NCBI RefSeq assembly: GCF_945859705.1
Contig: NC_079134.1
Coordinates: 51,824,402 to 51,888,401, forward strand
Direction of reading: 5' to 3'
Length of the DNA stretch: 64,000 nt
Source of the DNA: Episyrphus balteatus
Taxonomy: Eukaryota; Arthropoda; Insecta; Diptera; Syrphidae
Each line of letters opens with the position of its first letter. The first letter of the stretch is position 1. The translations under genes were made by a program, and so were the position numbers. The notes under the pieces are model-generated. The model saw nothing but the letters and a program-made list of their open reading frames with translations. It did no database searches and was not told where the DNA came from. Of the stretch, positions 1 through 11,326 are shown piece after piece.

Positions 1-143
1 TGCCTTATCGACTCATCCTTATCCACGCTCCCTCCTATCCTCTACACTAAACAGTAGTGTGTGATTTTTCGAAGAAAGTGATGTTTTAATTCTTGACAGT
101 GATTTTCGTGTTTCTGTTCTAGATCTTGAATCATGTGGCTACG

Positions 144-330
144 AAAACTGCACAAGCCAACAAATCCAGGCAAGTAGATTTATGTCGCTGGATTGTTGAA
201 GTAATTAATGGAAAATTTAAACGTTATTTTAAATTTGTGAGTCAAGACTAATTCAACCAGTCACTGTCTGCAATTTAATAAAAGACTTTAAAGTAGCAGG
301 TGCGCTTCTAAATGCATTTCGTGATCCAGT
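144..330 (+). pseudogene. DDE transposase C-terminal remnant
   Basis: A frame starting near 147 reads ANKSRQVDLCRWIVEVINGK, which resembles the end of the DDE core in an animal transposase family where 'R.VVE..NGR.K' carries the catalytic glutamate (here the E of WIVEV). The frame stops at about 249. Coding similarity seems to resume in another frame with 'AGALLNAFRDPVTDN' around 300-345. Nothing upstream in the window completes the protein, so this is a 3' fragment cut by the window edge or by decay. The family name (Harbinger-like) is an inference from the motif. Confidence 0.5.
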
Positions 331-350
331 TACTGATAATGTCAACTCAG

Positions 351-2594
351 AATTTATATTTTAGTAACCAAAAAATAAATACGCCGTATTATTTATATGA
401 TTATGTTAATAGTTAACGATAACAATTTAAACAGGCTAACAGGCAAAGAATTTCATTTGCCAGAATAGATATTAATGGCATTGCTGATGTGACTGAAAAT
501 CGTGAAAAAATTAACTCTAGGTTCTTACCATATAAAACTTGTCAAATCTGCCGAGAACATCTACGAAATGGTCTTTACACAATAGAAATATTACAAGACA
601 TTGCCGTATTCAATCTTAACAATGTGCCTCCAATGTTTGGTTGTTAAGAGGTCGTATGCAGTCACGACCCGTTACAAAATGTTTATAACGAATTACCCCA
701 CATAAAAACATAACCTCGAAAAGAGCCAAAATTAAGTTTTTTGCATTTTATAACGGTAATATTTCAAAAACGAAGGAAAATTAAAATTTTTTGACTTTAG
801 ATTCGAGTTAAGCACATCAAAAACCTCTTGAAAAGTATATCTTTAATTTTGTTGACTAGTGTTTAAGGTCGTTTTCAATACAATTGTAGGCCCTGTCCGG
901 ATTATATCTAATAATGCGAAGAAGAGTGAATTGCTGAGTTGAGAAATGTATTTTTTATAAGTTTTTGATGAGTAGCAGAGTAGGTAGAGGTACTGATGTG
1001 TTGCAAAGTAAGTATATGGTTCAATTTTAGTAATCTTATTTAAAATCCAGAGCGGTTGTTTAGGTTAGGGTATGTGTGTAGATATGTTTACGGAGTAGAG
1101 CTGTAACTCTTTATTCATTTTATTTTTAATATTTTGGATGATAAATTTGACTTTATTTAGGTCTATGAATAAATAAATATGCACGAAAAAAATACATGAC
1201 GCTAATCTCATAAACTAACAAGAGACTTGTAATTTTGTTTTTATGAAAATATGGGGCTTAAGTGTGGGTATGCTTACCCTACTGAAGACACATAAGTGCA
1301 AAATATACAACGTACAAATTAAAAACAATAAAGAAGAGAACTGATTTATATTCACCCCCTCTCCAGGAAGCCCCTAGTTGCACTCAAAACCCGTGACACC
1401 ATATTTTAATAAACGAGTCCTCCACCTCTCCTAAAATGAAAAAAAAAAACACCTACACAAATGGAAAAGGAAGATACACCATTGCTTAAATTTTAATATA
1501 CTTTCACGTTCCACCATAACAGAAAAGCAGAACACGAACTATACAGCCAGCCAACTTATGATTTATTAGACTCGAGTAATTGTCGCATTACAAAAAGATT
1601 ACTCGCTTATACGTTTTTAAATAAAAGTCGAATTAATTTTACGTTTCATGCGCATACATATATATATTCTTGGGCATTAATTTTCACAAAAGGAAATTCA
1701 TTGCCATACTTTATTAAAACCAAAAGGACTTTCTCTTCGCTGCCTATATTTTTTTTTTTTTAATTTTTTTTCTCGCTATATGAATATATGTGTGATTGTT
1801 TGTACAACTCAGTGATAATGACGACCAAAGGATAACTTTAATAGGCGTTGTATCCTACGAGTGAAAAAAAATGTTTTTTTTTCTTCTGTTACTCTCGTGA
1901 AAAGCTTTTTATCTGAAAGGATGTAAATCCTACTTAATCGTGTTTAAAAATGAAACGAAACCGAAACGCGTTTTTACAAGGGTAATAGGAATCAAAATAA
2001 TGTATACAGCAAAAAACTGAAGCATAAAATAATCCCTTTGATAACATTGCTTTGTATAAGCTTAGAAAGGATATAAAAATGCTTTTATTTATGAAGTCTT
2101 GACACTTTTTCTTTCATTCTTTACGAGTCGTGAAGGGAATACAAGCATTAGCTTTGCTATCGATATGAAAAGGGTTGTTTTTTTTTTTAGCAAGGAAGTT
2201 GGTAGAGTGCTGTGGAAACTTTTCGTATAAACAAGCTTTATTTTTTAAACGAATATGCTTAAAATTACTACTTCCCTGAATTCTAAAACTTTGTTATCTC
2301 CACTTAGGAGCAAAAAAACGGAATGAAATAAATTATTAATATTAAAAACAAAAATTGCAATGGATAAAACAATATTTCTTCAAGTCTCATGATATCATTT
2401 AACCCTTTGCTTCCTAGTGGTTTCGCAGTGAAACCGGACTCTTAATGTTTTTTATCTTTTTTTCTAGTTGTTTTACGATAAAACCAAATGGATTTGTATA
2501 CACCGTAATTAATTTCTTAACGGTAAAAAATAGTTTTTGTTGTTTAAAGTGCGTTGTAATTGCTAATTGGAGCACTTAGTTTGATCATTCGTGT
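351..2594. other. AT-rich intergenic DNA, no gene seen
   Basis: No convincing coding sequence. A short open stretch near 530-645 (KTCQICREHLRNG, ending at a TAA) may be a shred of the same transposon as the preceding remnant. The rest is AT-rich with homopolymer runs such as the T/A tracts near 1748-1775. Confidence 0.5.
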
Positions 2595-2800
2595 CATCCC
2601 GAGTAAAAATAGAAATTGAATTTTTAAAGAAAAAAATCTTGAGCGCCTCAGCACCGCTGCACCACCGCCGTTTGCAGGAATTTTCGCCGCACCCACCGCC
2701 GCACCACGACTGCAGCACGTCCGCACTATTTCATTTTGAATGAAAAATTCGCCGCACCATTATACATAATTTTTGAATTTTGAAAAATAAAAAAAAACTA

Positions 2801-2874
2801 CCGACGAGAGGGAGATTCGAACCCGAGCACTTTCAATTAGAAGTCCAACGCTTTAACCACTCGACCACCAAGTC
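2801..2874 (-). other. tRNA-like (pol III) unit inside the TIR element
   Basis: Read on the minus strand, there is an A-box-like TGGTCGAGTGG, an anticodon-arm-like GGACTTCTAATTGAAAG and a B box GGTTCGAATCTCC. A T9 run follows a few bases beyond the 3' end (near 2791-2799), as a pol III terminator would. The T stem pairs poorly (about 3 of 5), so this is a tRNA-derived or SINE-head sequence rather than a working tRNA gene. Confidence 0.5.
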
Positions 2875-3059
2875 ATGTTTGCATGAGCTGGCAATTTGTT
2901 ACTTAAGGCAAAATAACATTGAAGACTACTTAAACATTTGTATAAATAGTACGAGAATAGGATTTTTTTCATACAAAATGAAATAGTGCTGCAGTCGTGG
3001 TGCAGCGGCGTTGGTACAGCGAATTTTGTTCATATTTTTCATTTTTTCAAAATGAAATG

Positions 3060-3260
3060 GTGCAGACGTGCTGCAGCGGTGGTTTAGAAATTTTTGATCA
3101 TAGTGCGGACGTGCTGCAGCGGTGGGGCGGCGGTTTAGAAATTTTTGATCACAGTGCGGACGTGCTGCAGCGGTGGTTCGGCGGTTTAGAAATTTATGAT
3201 CATAGTGCGGACGTGCTGCAGCGTAGGTGCGGCGGTCAAAAAGTGCTGCGGACGTGGTGC
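3060..3260 (+). repeat. GC-rich minisatellite, about 63-bp period
   Basis: Successive units contain GTGCGGACGTGCTGCAGCGG followed by a TTTAGAAATTTTTGATCA-like segment. Three to four units are visible, the last ones degenerate. Because the period is a multiple of three, the array translates as a 21-residue repeat (EIFDHSADVLQRW). That is a by-product of the period, not evidence of a gene. Confidence 0.75.
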
Positions 3261-3298
3261 AGCGGTGGTGCGGCGGAATTCCATTTTTACTCGGGATG

Positions 3299-4033
3299 TG
3301 GAGTGATTTTTATCAGGCTGCGAATATATATCATTAATTTGATGGTTTTTGAGAAAAACAAGTAATTAAATTAAGTATTGTTGTTCTCTTTTTGTTATAA
3401 AAAATAAAGTTTGTGGAAATACATGTTATGTAAACCATTTTGTTCTTTTTCGTCGGCTACAGAAGAAAAAGTGGAAAAAAGAAAAAGGTCTTCGGTGCAA
3501 CCCTACCTCCTAAAAAGGAGTTCAAATGGTGCATTTGTCTCCATCTTCGGAGAAATTGAAGCTGTAAGTGACCCTCAAATATTTTTGTAGTATTTGAAAA
3601 TAACTTCATAACAAGTGGAAGAGCTCTTAATCCTTGCTGGCCCTCACATAAGCAAAGATTTTTTAAAACGTGAACCAATATGCCCTAAATTGCGTTTGGT
3701 TTAGAATAACATTTCTAAGATATTCATAATAACCACTTTATGCAAGAGAATTTAAAGAAATTATAAGAACTTTGCTATTATCTCGTGGATGACCAAAAAT
3801 GGCTCTTATATTGACAAGACTTTTTGGCTTAAGCATCTGAAATTAATTGAAGCTGGTATTGAAAGAATTGTAGAGAAAGTAGATGCATTATTGCGTGTTT
3901 CTGTGAAGGAACATTGTTCTGGTGGATTGTCTTTGCTGTTTTACTAGATCGATTCTACCGAACACACTGAGAGGAATGTTAATTCTAATCGAAATGGAAT
4001 AATTATGCTTTGGCTATAAATTTCAACATATAA
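3299..4033. other. No gene recognised
   Basis: AT-rich DNA between the minisatellite element and a hAT remnant. Open stretches around 3460-3560 and 3840-3950 contain no motif I recognise; they may be further decayed parts of the neighbouring hAT copy. Confidence 0.4.
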
Positions 4034-4405
4034 TTAGTAACGCATGGCAGACTGCATATTACAAGCACTGTCGCGTTTAACCATGAGAACTTTGTTGGTC
4101 AATCGGAATACAGCAATTATATTGATTAGCGTTTCTGAAATATGCTTTCCAGTATAATTGTCTTCAAGTGCACTTGCTGCCAATAGAACTTTTTGTCTTT
4201 TCGTTGCTTGAATGAAATGAACTGTGCAACTCAGTAAAGAACAAGTCTTCGCAGGATTACTTCATATGTCTGTAGTAAGGCTGACCCATTCAGCCTTTTC
4301 CAAAAGAAGTATGACTATTTCTTTTACCTTAAAATACGTCGCTGGCATTAAAGTCGTTATGAAGTATTTTTCAGACTTTTTTCTATGGAGTGCCAGAGTC
4401 AACTA
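4034..4405 (-). pseudogene. hAT-superfamily transposase fragment
   Basis: On the minus strand one frame reads about 120 codons and contains EKYFITTLMPATYF, LLLEKAEWVSLTTDI and HFIQATKRQ, then LEDNYTGKHISETL and a KRDSACNMQSAM stretch. In hAT transposases 'aewvslTTDiW' surrounds the first catalytic aspartate, followed by a 'T..HFI' strand and 'v.DnasNm' around the second aspartate; here that site reads KRDSACNM. The tryptophan after TTDI is replaced by TGA (complement at 4262-4264), and TAA closes the frame at 4034. The N-terminal zinc finger and the C-terminal dimerisation domain are absent nearby. Confidence 0.6.
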
Positions 4406-4999
4406 ATTTGAGCCTTCGAAATGCTCAAATGGTTCAATATTTGTCGTGGTCTGATTTTTTTTTTCAAACACTTTTAAGAGACACAGCTTTTTTACATATT
4501 TTCCAAATTGCTTTATAGCTGTTTTTAGAAAAATATTCCCAGATAGGATTTTTGCCCAAAGTTTTCATCATGTAAATATATACCTATGTACAAATATAAA
4601 GAACAAAACAAAATAAAAATACACAAATCGCCCAAAAAAGTTCTATATTTTACTTTTACTCGATTTAAGACCGGATAAATAATTATAAGTAGAGTGGGTC
4701 ACAGCTTAATTGATCCAGCGAATCTAAAAACATTAAAATCTCTGTACAGCCAAACTCGAAAAAGATACCGTCGATATTAAAATAACATGTTACATCTTAA
4801 TGTGTCTTCTATAAATATGGCACTTTACATCCGATGCATTTAACCAAAGATACTACACTTTTTCGGAATTAACAGCAAAATTCAATGTTACAGCTCAATC
4901 GATGCACTTTTAAAAAAAAAGGTAAAATAACTTCAAAATTAACATTTATTAGTCAAAAAATTAACAAATTAATATCTTGTATGATAACCCTTGTTATCT
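4406..4999. other. AT-rich gap before the Tc1 copy
   Basis: No gene. It may contain the 3' end of the Tc1 copy that follows: two similar motifs, CACAGCTTAATTGATCC at 4700 and TACAGCTCAATCGATGCAC at 4889, could be terminal or subterminal repeats, but no partner copy was found on the other side. Confidence 0.35.
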
Positions 5000-5885
5000 A
5001 TCACAGCTTTCAACCTTTTTGGCATTGGTTGGTTTCTTGGGTAATCTTTTTCCACTCCTCCAGAATAACTTTTTTTAGATCATTTTTGTTGGATATTTGG
5101 TGCTTCCTTATGTTTCTGTCTAACAATGCCCATGCCAACAGATTCTCAATCACGTTCATGTCAGGTGATTGTGCTGGCGGTTGCATCAAATGGGGGCAGT
5201 TCCATATAAGCCAAGACTGCCAATACCTGCTTTGTGCTTCGGATCGTTGTCTTGGTAAAAACGAAAATTAGTACGTACGCCCAACTTCTCCGGGCTTTGG
5301 ATCAGATTCTTTTTCAAAATGGTCAACACGAGCAGCGGACATACAGACCCAAACCATTACGCTGCCGCCTCCGTGCTTCACTGTAGGCTTGATGTTTTCT
5401 TTCTTGGGCTCTGTATTAGGTTTTCGCCACTCGTCGGAGAAAATTACGGTATTCCAAAAGTTAAAGTCCTTAGAAACATGCTCCTTGGCGAAGCTGAGAC
5501 GACTCTTTTGATTTTTCTTATTGATGAGAGGTTTTTTTCGAGCTACTCGACCATGAAAATCCTGGTTCTGAAGCACGCGGCGTATTGTTTGGGCACTGCA
5601 AGACTTACCCATTTCCTCAGCCACCTGAGAAGCTATCTTTGGAGCCGATAACATTGGGTTTTGCTGCACTTTTCGAATAATAGAGCGTTCATCTGCTGGA
5701 GTGAATATTTTATTCGGCGCACTTTTCCCTTTGTCTTCCATGCGGTTCTCACGCACAAATCTATTTATATGCTGCACTGTTGCAGGACTCATGTTGACAG
5801 CTTCAGCAATTTTCCGCCTTGAAAGTCCTTTTTGAAAATGGTTTATGACGAGTTTTCGCTGCTCAAATGTTGTTCGCGGACCCAT
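5000..5885 (-). pseudogene. Tc1-family transposase, broken (copy 1)
   Basis: It begins at the ATG complement at 5885 with MGPRTTFEQRKLVINHFQKG and two helix-turn-helix modules (residues ~5-50 and ~60-115). A DDE core follows: VIFSDE carries the first aspartate, but the text jumps directly to WRKPNTEPK, so roughly 15 residues are deleted. HGGGSVMVWVCMSAA is present. After shifts the frame continues as LGVRTNFRFYQDNDPKHKAG (second aspartate), then another frame gives SPDMNVIENLL (catalytic E) and a tail RNIRKHQISNKNDLKKVILE. At least two frameshifts and one internal deletion make it inactive. The 5' side ends within 80 bp at the terminus of the pogo-like element, and no left or right TIR could be paired. 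Confidence 0.85.
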
Positions 5886-5963
5886 TTTAAATTATTAATG
5901 TTGCAAGGGAAATATTATCTAAAACTAACAAAAAAACTTATCCCGAAAATAAAAAGGACAATA

Positions 5964-8131
5964 CAGTAAAGCCCGGATAAGTGCCTCTCGCTTAAGTACC
6001 TTTGTTTCTTTAGAACCAAAATTCTAAGGATTTTTTCATATAAAACTCATCTTTTAAGTGCCTTTCGCTAAACTACCTTTCCCGCTTAATTACCTCCTAT
6101 TTTGAATACTTATAATTGAATTTACCTGCAAAAAATTCTTTTAAGTACACATTTGAAACCAGTTGCAACAATAAAAAAAACTTCGTCTGCATTGTGTTTC
6201 CTACTTTAAAATTCGAAAATAAAAAGTAGTAGCTTTGATCTACTACAATGGTGGAGACTAACTAGGTACATAATTTAAACTGTCAAAGTAATTTTTGGTT
6301 TGTTGTGATGTGAAGATAAAACTGTTAATGTCGTTTGTTTTCATTTTCATTTAAAAATTGTTGTGTTTGAAAAATGTCTGGAAAAGGAAGAAAACTGACT
6401 AGCCTTTCAATTAAACAAAAATTACAGATCCTACGCCTGGTTGAAGCCAAATTGAAATCGAGAAAGGAAATTGCTGAACAATTTAAGTGCGATGTGTCCA
6501 CAATTAATAGAGTGGCGAGAAATAAGACAAAATTGGAAGAAGCTGCACAAACTAACCAAAATTCTAAAAGGAAACGTTTGCGAATTAGTTCTAATGAAAA
6601 AGTAGAAACTGCTCTCACTCAATGGTTTAATCAAATGCGATCTCAAAATGCAATTATTAGTGGTATTCAGCTAATGAGCAAAGCCAAAGAGTTTGCTTTA
6701 AAATTAAATGAAGACTTTAAGCCAACAAGCGGTTTGCTATGGCTTTGGAAACGCAGGGAAAATATTAAGTATAAGAAAATCCAAGGTGAGCTAATTGACG
6801 CAGATACTGTAGGAGCTGATCTGTACTAACAAGAAGTTCTACCGAACCTGATTTCCGAATAAGAACAATGCAATATCTTTAATGCCGACGAAAGCGGCCT
6901 TTGTTTCAGAGCCTTACCAAATGGTACATTGACAAAAAAAGGTAGCACCCCAACAGGTGGAAAAATTGATAAAGGTCGACTAACCCTGCTGTTTCTCTGC
7001 AATGCCGATGGAACATTCAAAAAAGTAATTGCCATCGGAAAACCTAAAAATCCAAGGTGCTTCAAAGGAAAAACTATTCCACTTCCTTATTATTCCCAAA
7101 ATAAAGCATGGATGACATCTTCTTTGTGGAGTAAATTGATAAAAGAATTTGATAATGAAATGATTCGACAGAAGAGAAAGGTTTTATTGTTCGTGGACAA
7201 CGCAGCATGTCACAAGGTCGACAACTTAGAAATTGAAAATGTTAAAATTGAATTCTTGCCAGCAAATACCACTTCGATCTTACAGCCTCTCGACCAAGGT
7301 ATAATTCATTGTTTCAAAGCCTATTACCGTCAAATTATAGTGCGGAAGCAATTACTGGCAATCGAGAATGGTCTTACAATTAAACAGTTTTCCAAGTCAA
7401 TCACAATTCTCAGAGCACAAATGTACATCAAACGAGCTTGGTGGCTTGTGAAACCCGATACGATTTCAAACTGTTATCAAAAGGTAAGTCCTTTGTCCAT
7501 GAATTGATCATATTTACCTTAATTTTTTTTTATTTTCGTAGGCTGGCTTCCTTCCTGGTGAAAACAGTGAACCTGAAGTCGAAGAAATATGGGACGTACC
7601 AATAGAACCAACAATATTTGAAGAGTATGTCCAATAAGATAATAACCTCCAATATTATGGACTTTTATCGGAAGAAGAAATAATAGCTGACATTAATAAT
7701 GAAAATCAAGAAGAAGAGGAAGATATTGATAATTATGAAGAAGAGTTGGAACCTCCAAGTTTTACAGAAGCTTTAAAAGCGTTGACGGTTATACGAAAAT
7801 TTATTGAGCATAACAACATTGATGATGACGAAACCGAGCGCCTTGAAGAAAAAATGTTCAAATACAGATTTCAAAACACAACACAAACAAAAATGACTGA
7901 TTATTTTCTTTTGTAAATCCACTTCCGCTTTAAAAATATTGATATTAATCAATTTATGAAATGTTTTTTTTAATTTTTATTTACATCATTAAATGATTTT
8001 AGTTATAAAATGTGTTTTTTTTTTCATTTTTTCAAAAAATATAGAGATAAGTGCCTATGAGCACTTAAGCGGGTTCCTATAAGTGCCTTGCCCGCTTAAG
8101 TGCCTGCCAAAACGGGGCATTTAAACTTCGG
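5964..8131 (+). mobile_element. pogo/Tigger-like DNA transposon (Tc1-mariner superfamily)
   Basis: The left end starts CAGTAAAGCCCGGATAAGTG directly after a TA dinucleotide, as in pogo-type elements. Both ends carry arrays of a short motif related to GCTTAAGTGCC: at least four versions within 5975-6110 and three or four within 8045-8105, in both orientations. The right end is less clear; complement of the end near 8131 (AGTTTAAATGCCCCG) is a diverged match to the left TIR. Inside lies a spliced transposase gene (6374-7916). A shorter copy lies at 16031-16436. About 2.2 kb is a normal size for the group. Confidence 0.7.
6374..7916 (+). pseudogene. pogo/Tigger-like transposase with three premature TAA codons
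   Basis: The ATG at 6374 begins a CENP-B/pogo-type protein. A psq-like HTH comes first (LTSLSIKQKLQILRLVEAKL... KEIAEQFKCDVSTINR, residues ~8-50), then a CENP-B HTH region (~70-145). The DDE_1 core follows: FNADESGL (first D), FVDNAACH (second D) and LDQGII (third D). A 58-nt intron is evident at 7484-7541 (AAG/GTAAGT ... TTCGTAG). The last exon is acidic and ends QTKMTDYFLL, a perfect match to the PCNA-interacting consensus (Q, M at +3, Y/F at +6/+7). TAA codons at 6827, 6860 and 7635 interrupt an otherwise single frame, with no frameshift; a recent loss is implied. Confidence 0.85.
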
Positions 8132-8189
8132 CCTAAAATAGCCGAAGCTTTGGTCGGACACTAATAAATAATTATTATTTTGCACATAG

Positions 8190-8310
8190 CCCAAAACGCA
8201 TTGGTGCAAGCTTAAGATGAAAACCAACAACATTTTGGGTTTATCTTCCACTCGTTGGCTTTCATTAGAAAACGTAACAAATCGACTGTTGGAGAAGCGT
8301 TAAAGTTTCT
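8190..8310 (+). pseudogene. hAT-like transposase fragment (TRWLS motif)
   Basis: One frame reads MKTNNILGLSSTRWLSLENV followed by TNRLLEK and a stop near 8301. 'L..TRWLS...vv.rlLeqw' is a well-conserved segment of the ZBED/SCAND3-type hAT-like transposases. Possible continuation in other frames (YISYSLMKS..) runs to about 8400. It lies immediately right of the pogo-like element. The match is short, so the family call is tentative. Confidence 0.45.
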
Positions 8311-8399
8311 AGATTTTTTAATTTAGAGGCTTTTGAAAACCAAAATGTTGCTTACATATCTTATTCCTTAATGAAATCCAAAATTATTTCCTATATTAA

Positions 8400-10220
8400 A
8401 AGTACAAAACAAAGCGAGTTTACCCAAATTCAGTTGCTACATCAAGCAAGATTTGTTAGTACAAATCAATCCTTAAAACACATATTCATATAAGACTTTA
8501 TACGATAAGAGCATTGTTAGTTTTGAAGATTCTGCCCTATAAATGATACTTTCTGGTATGTACTTTGGCATTCAGTTTAAACAGCATATTAATTATAATT
8601 CAAATGTTTTTTGTCGAAGGCAATTTAGTTGGTGTTAAAAATAATTATTTATTAACGTTTTAACATGAATTATGCACCCAAACGAAATTGAAATTGTCAA
8701 TAACAAAAATTACAACTAAATTATGCACTTAGATGTGAGCCAAATTGTAAACGGTAGTTTGATGTAATTATTACCAATTTTGGAAGAATTTCGACATTCA
8801 TTTGAAAATCTGGTGTACGCAATATACAATGGAGGTTCTTTTTAGGCAATTATGATTTTGTTAAGAAATACCATCCATGACTCTTTAGGGTTCACAACAC
8901 AACAAACTTTTGTGTTTTGGTCAAAAGCCAAAAACTGATATTGAAACGACGGATTCAAAAAGGATTTGGCTGTTAATGAGTAGAAAGCAAAATGACTATT
9001 CCCAAAGCAGATATTATCTTAAAGCAGCCACAGATTTTGTTTTTTTTTTTTGGGACTCCTTTTCAGCATAAGAATCTTCATGTTATATGTACTCTGTTGT
9101 TGTTTGCAGTGTTCGGTTGCACACAATTTTTACACAGCACTTTAATACAAATGTCAGTCCTTGAAGTAGAGATAGTGAAGTGACCTATGTGATTGAAAAA
9201 ATAAATATTATCAAGAGGCCTAGATGGCGGTTATCATCATAACAAAACAGTGGTATAAAAGGCCATTGTTTTTCGTGTTGAAAAATGTGCATATTTTTGG
9301 AGATTTCTTTCTTAGCAGTTTCTTTGAAAATTATATTTTTTATTTTGCTATAGCGTATGTCAGTAGTTCTGGGATGAATTCCATATATGAAAACATACAC
9401 CCATAACTTATTAAGAACTTTCTAAATGTATAATACCTATTTATATAAATGTTTAATTTAGAAACGAGAGCTCCTTCTCTTTTAATAGTTCCTGCAAGTT
9501 TCATGGAATTAGTTAAAGGTATCTATCTTATTTCTTATTTGTTATGCGTGCTACACTATTTTCTCAATTTAGCCTTCCATCTTCTCTAGCGAAAATTAAA
9601 ACATATTCATGGCAAAATATTATTTAGTTTTCAAGTTGATAGTACCTACATATAAACGGATAAAGCGACCCACAGGCATAATATAGAGTGTTTCATACAC
9701 CATATAATATCTCACGAAGGTTTTTACAAAGTCACGTACATATAGGTAGAACATTAAATGTATATCCCTAATATTCCACCATCTCAACAGAATTAATTAA
9801 ATATTTACGTGGTTTATGAGACTCATATATGGTGGGGATTTCAGTCTGACTTAGCTAAGCTTCTTAGCACATAAATTATAAACTCCACCGTGAAACTGGG
9901 GTAAATGCATACACTGGAAAGATATGTATTCGAAATGTTTATCCTTTCCATTTCCATTATCTATTTAAATTCACAGGATGAGTGAAAAAATTAATAAAAC
10001 ATGAATTATGTACTTCTGGACGTACCTACCTACTATAATAACTATTAAGGTTTTGATAATATTGAATGGATGTTATTTTGGATAATTATAATTTGAATAT
10101 ATCAGGGTGATTCACATGGAAAGTTTTAGAAATCAAAAATATAAATGTTGTAGCCTGGAAAAAATAGTTTATAGGTTATAAAAATATAATTAAATCATAG
10201 CCCATAACTTCGAGGTAGTA
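8400..10220. other. No gene recognised
   Basis: AT-rich DNA with scattered short open frames of about 60 codons and no recognisable motif, splice context or codon bias. Possibly the decayed remainder of the hAT-like copy up to about 8900. Confidence 0.45.
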
Positions 10221-10224
10221 AAGG

Positions 10225-10846
10225 ACGTCGTCTACCTAGGCTCCGCTATAAACAAGGTAAATAAGGACAACAACATCAGCGCTGAAATCAAACGGAGAAT
10301 TACTCTTGCCAACCGCTGTTACTTTGGTTTGAGAAGGCAATTGACCAACAAAGCCCTCTCTCGAGCAACTAAGGTGTCCCTATACAAGACCCTTATCATC
10401 GCAGTTCTGCTATATGGTGCAGAAGCATGGACTTTAACGGATGAAAACAGCTTGCATTGTTTCGAGAGAAAAGTAATTCGTGCGACTTTTGGTCCCGTGT
10501 GTAGGTATTGATGGTGATTGGAGAAGAAGATACAACAACGAGCTTTACGGACGCTTATCTAGCCAAGAGAGTGAAGGTGCAGCGCCTGAGATGGCTAGGT
10601 CACGTGGAGCGCATGGACAACAATGCTCCGGCCCGGAAAGGTTTCGACTCCAACCCAGAGGGACGGTGCAGTAGAGGAAGACCTCATCTGAGGTGGCGCA
10701 ACCAAGTGGAAGGAAACCTCAATCAACTTGGCAATCCTGGGATGCGAAACTGGAAAGATAAAGCTGGTTGGCGAAGCTTATCGGTTGAGGCCCAAATTGT
10801 AGCCGCCTTACGGCGCTGGTAACCTTAAGTAAGTAAGTAAGCCCTG
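10225..10846 (+). pseudogene. 5'-truncated non-LTR retrotransposon (RTE-type RT tail)
   Basis: The fragment starts inside the reverse transcriptase thumb region (VVKDVVYLGSAIN near 10222) and runs through ITLANRCYFGLRRQ, LLYGAEAWTLTDE and RKVIRATFGPVCR. A frame change near 10500 is followed by DGDWRRRYNNELY, then another frame with RVKVQRLRWLGHVERMD and RGRPHLRWRNQVE, ending in TAA at 10820. The wording is typical of the C-terminus of insect endonuclease-RT elements of RTE type. The 3' end is marked by the short tandem tail (TAAG)4 at about 10829-10843. 5' truncation, frameshifts and microsatellite tail fit an old LINE insertion. Confidence 0.8.
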
Positions 10847-11199
10847 AAAATGAGGTGTATATCACCAAAATATGTGTATATCATCAAAATATTTTTAAAA
10901 AAATGGCGTTTTAATTGAATTTTAAGAAAGCTATACAACTACAGAATATATAAGAAAAGTACAACTTCAAGTTTTATAGTTTTAATATTGAAACTTTAAT
11001 AAAAAAAAATTTGTTTGTAATGACTTTTCATTCAAATAAATTAAAGTTATCACCATATTGCTCACATTTTAATGTTTTTCTTCATTTTATAAGATTTTAA
11101 AGAAATTACAATTTTTGGTTTGAATAACACAAAACAGGCTGTGCTTGTCACTTCTCACTCATTTGCTCTACCTCAAAAGTAGGAACAAAAAACAATATG

Positions 11200-11315
11200 C
11201 AAACTGAGATTTATACTTAGGATAAACTCCACTACAATACTGCATCCAAACTTAGCTGACGTCACAACTTTTTTTCAGATCCCCTCCATTTGACTCCTCA
11301 TTGACTGAACTATTC
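11200..11315 (+). repeat. Dispersed repeat, copy A
   Basis: Contains CATCCAAACTTAGCTGACGT, CACAACTTTTTTTCAGATCC and ACTCCTCATTGACTG. An inverted copy at roughly 80% identity lies at 16439-16565, and part of it recurs in direct orientation at 16700-16760. The two long copies bracket the interval with the hairpin elements, Tc1 copy 2 and the pogo-derived MITE. Confidence 0.65.
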
Positions 11316-11326
11316 ATCAATATTCT

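Larger units (their letters stand above)
2595..3298. mobile_element. Non-autonomous TIR element carrying a minisatellite and a tRNA-like unit
   Basis: The ends are inverted copies: CATCCCGAGTAAAAAT at 2595-2610 and its complement at 3283-3298, extending a few bases inward. The inner flanks are GC-rich (CACCGCTGCACCACCGCCG at the left, its complement repeated at the right). Between them lie a tRNA-like unit on the minus strand (2801-2874) and a tandem array (3060-3260). No transposase is encoded. A lone copy of the same end (CCCGAGTAAAAATAGAAATT) occurs at 13702, supporting a dispersed family. The superfamily is unknown and no clear target-site duplication was found. Confidence 0.6.

Noticed and set aside
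2997..3365. 122-codon frame with a 21-residue repeat
   Set aside because: The repeat follows from the 63-bp minisatellite; the frame has no conserved context and starts on a non-ATG or chance codon.
8100..8160. CTTCGGC...GCCGAAG hairpin as a Helitron 3' end
   Set aside because: No CTRR terminus follows and no Helitron 5' end or Rep/helicase text is nearby.
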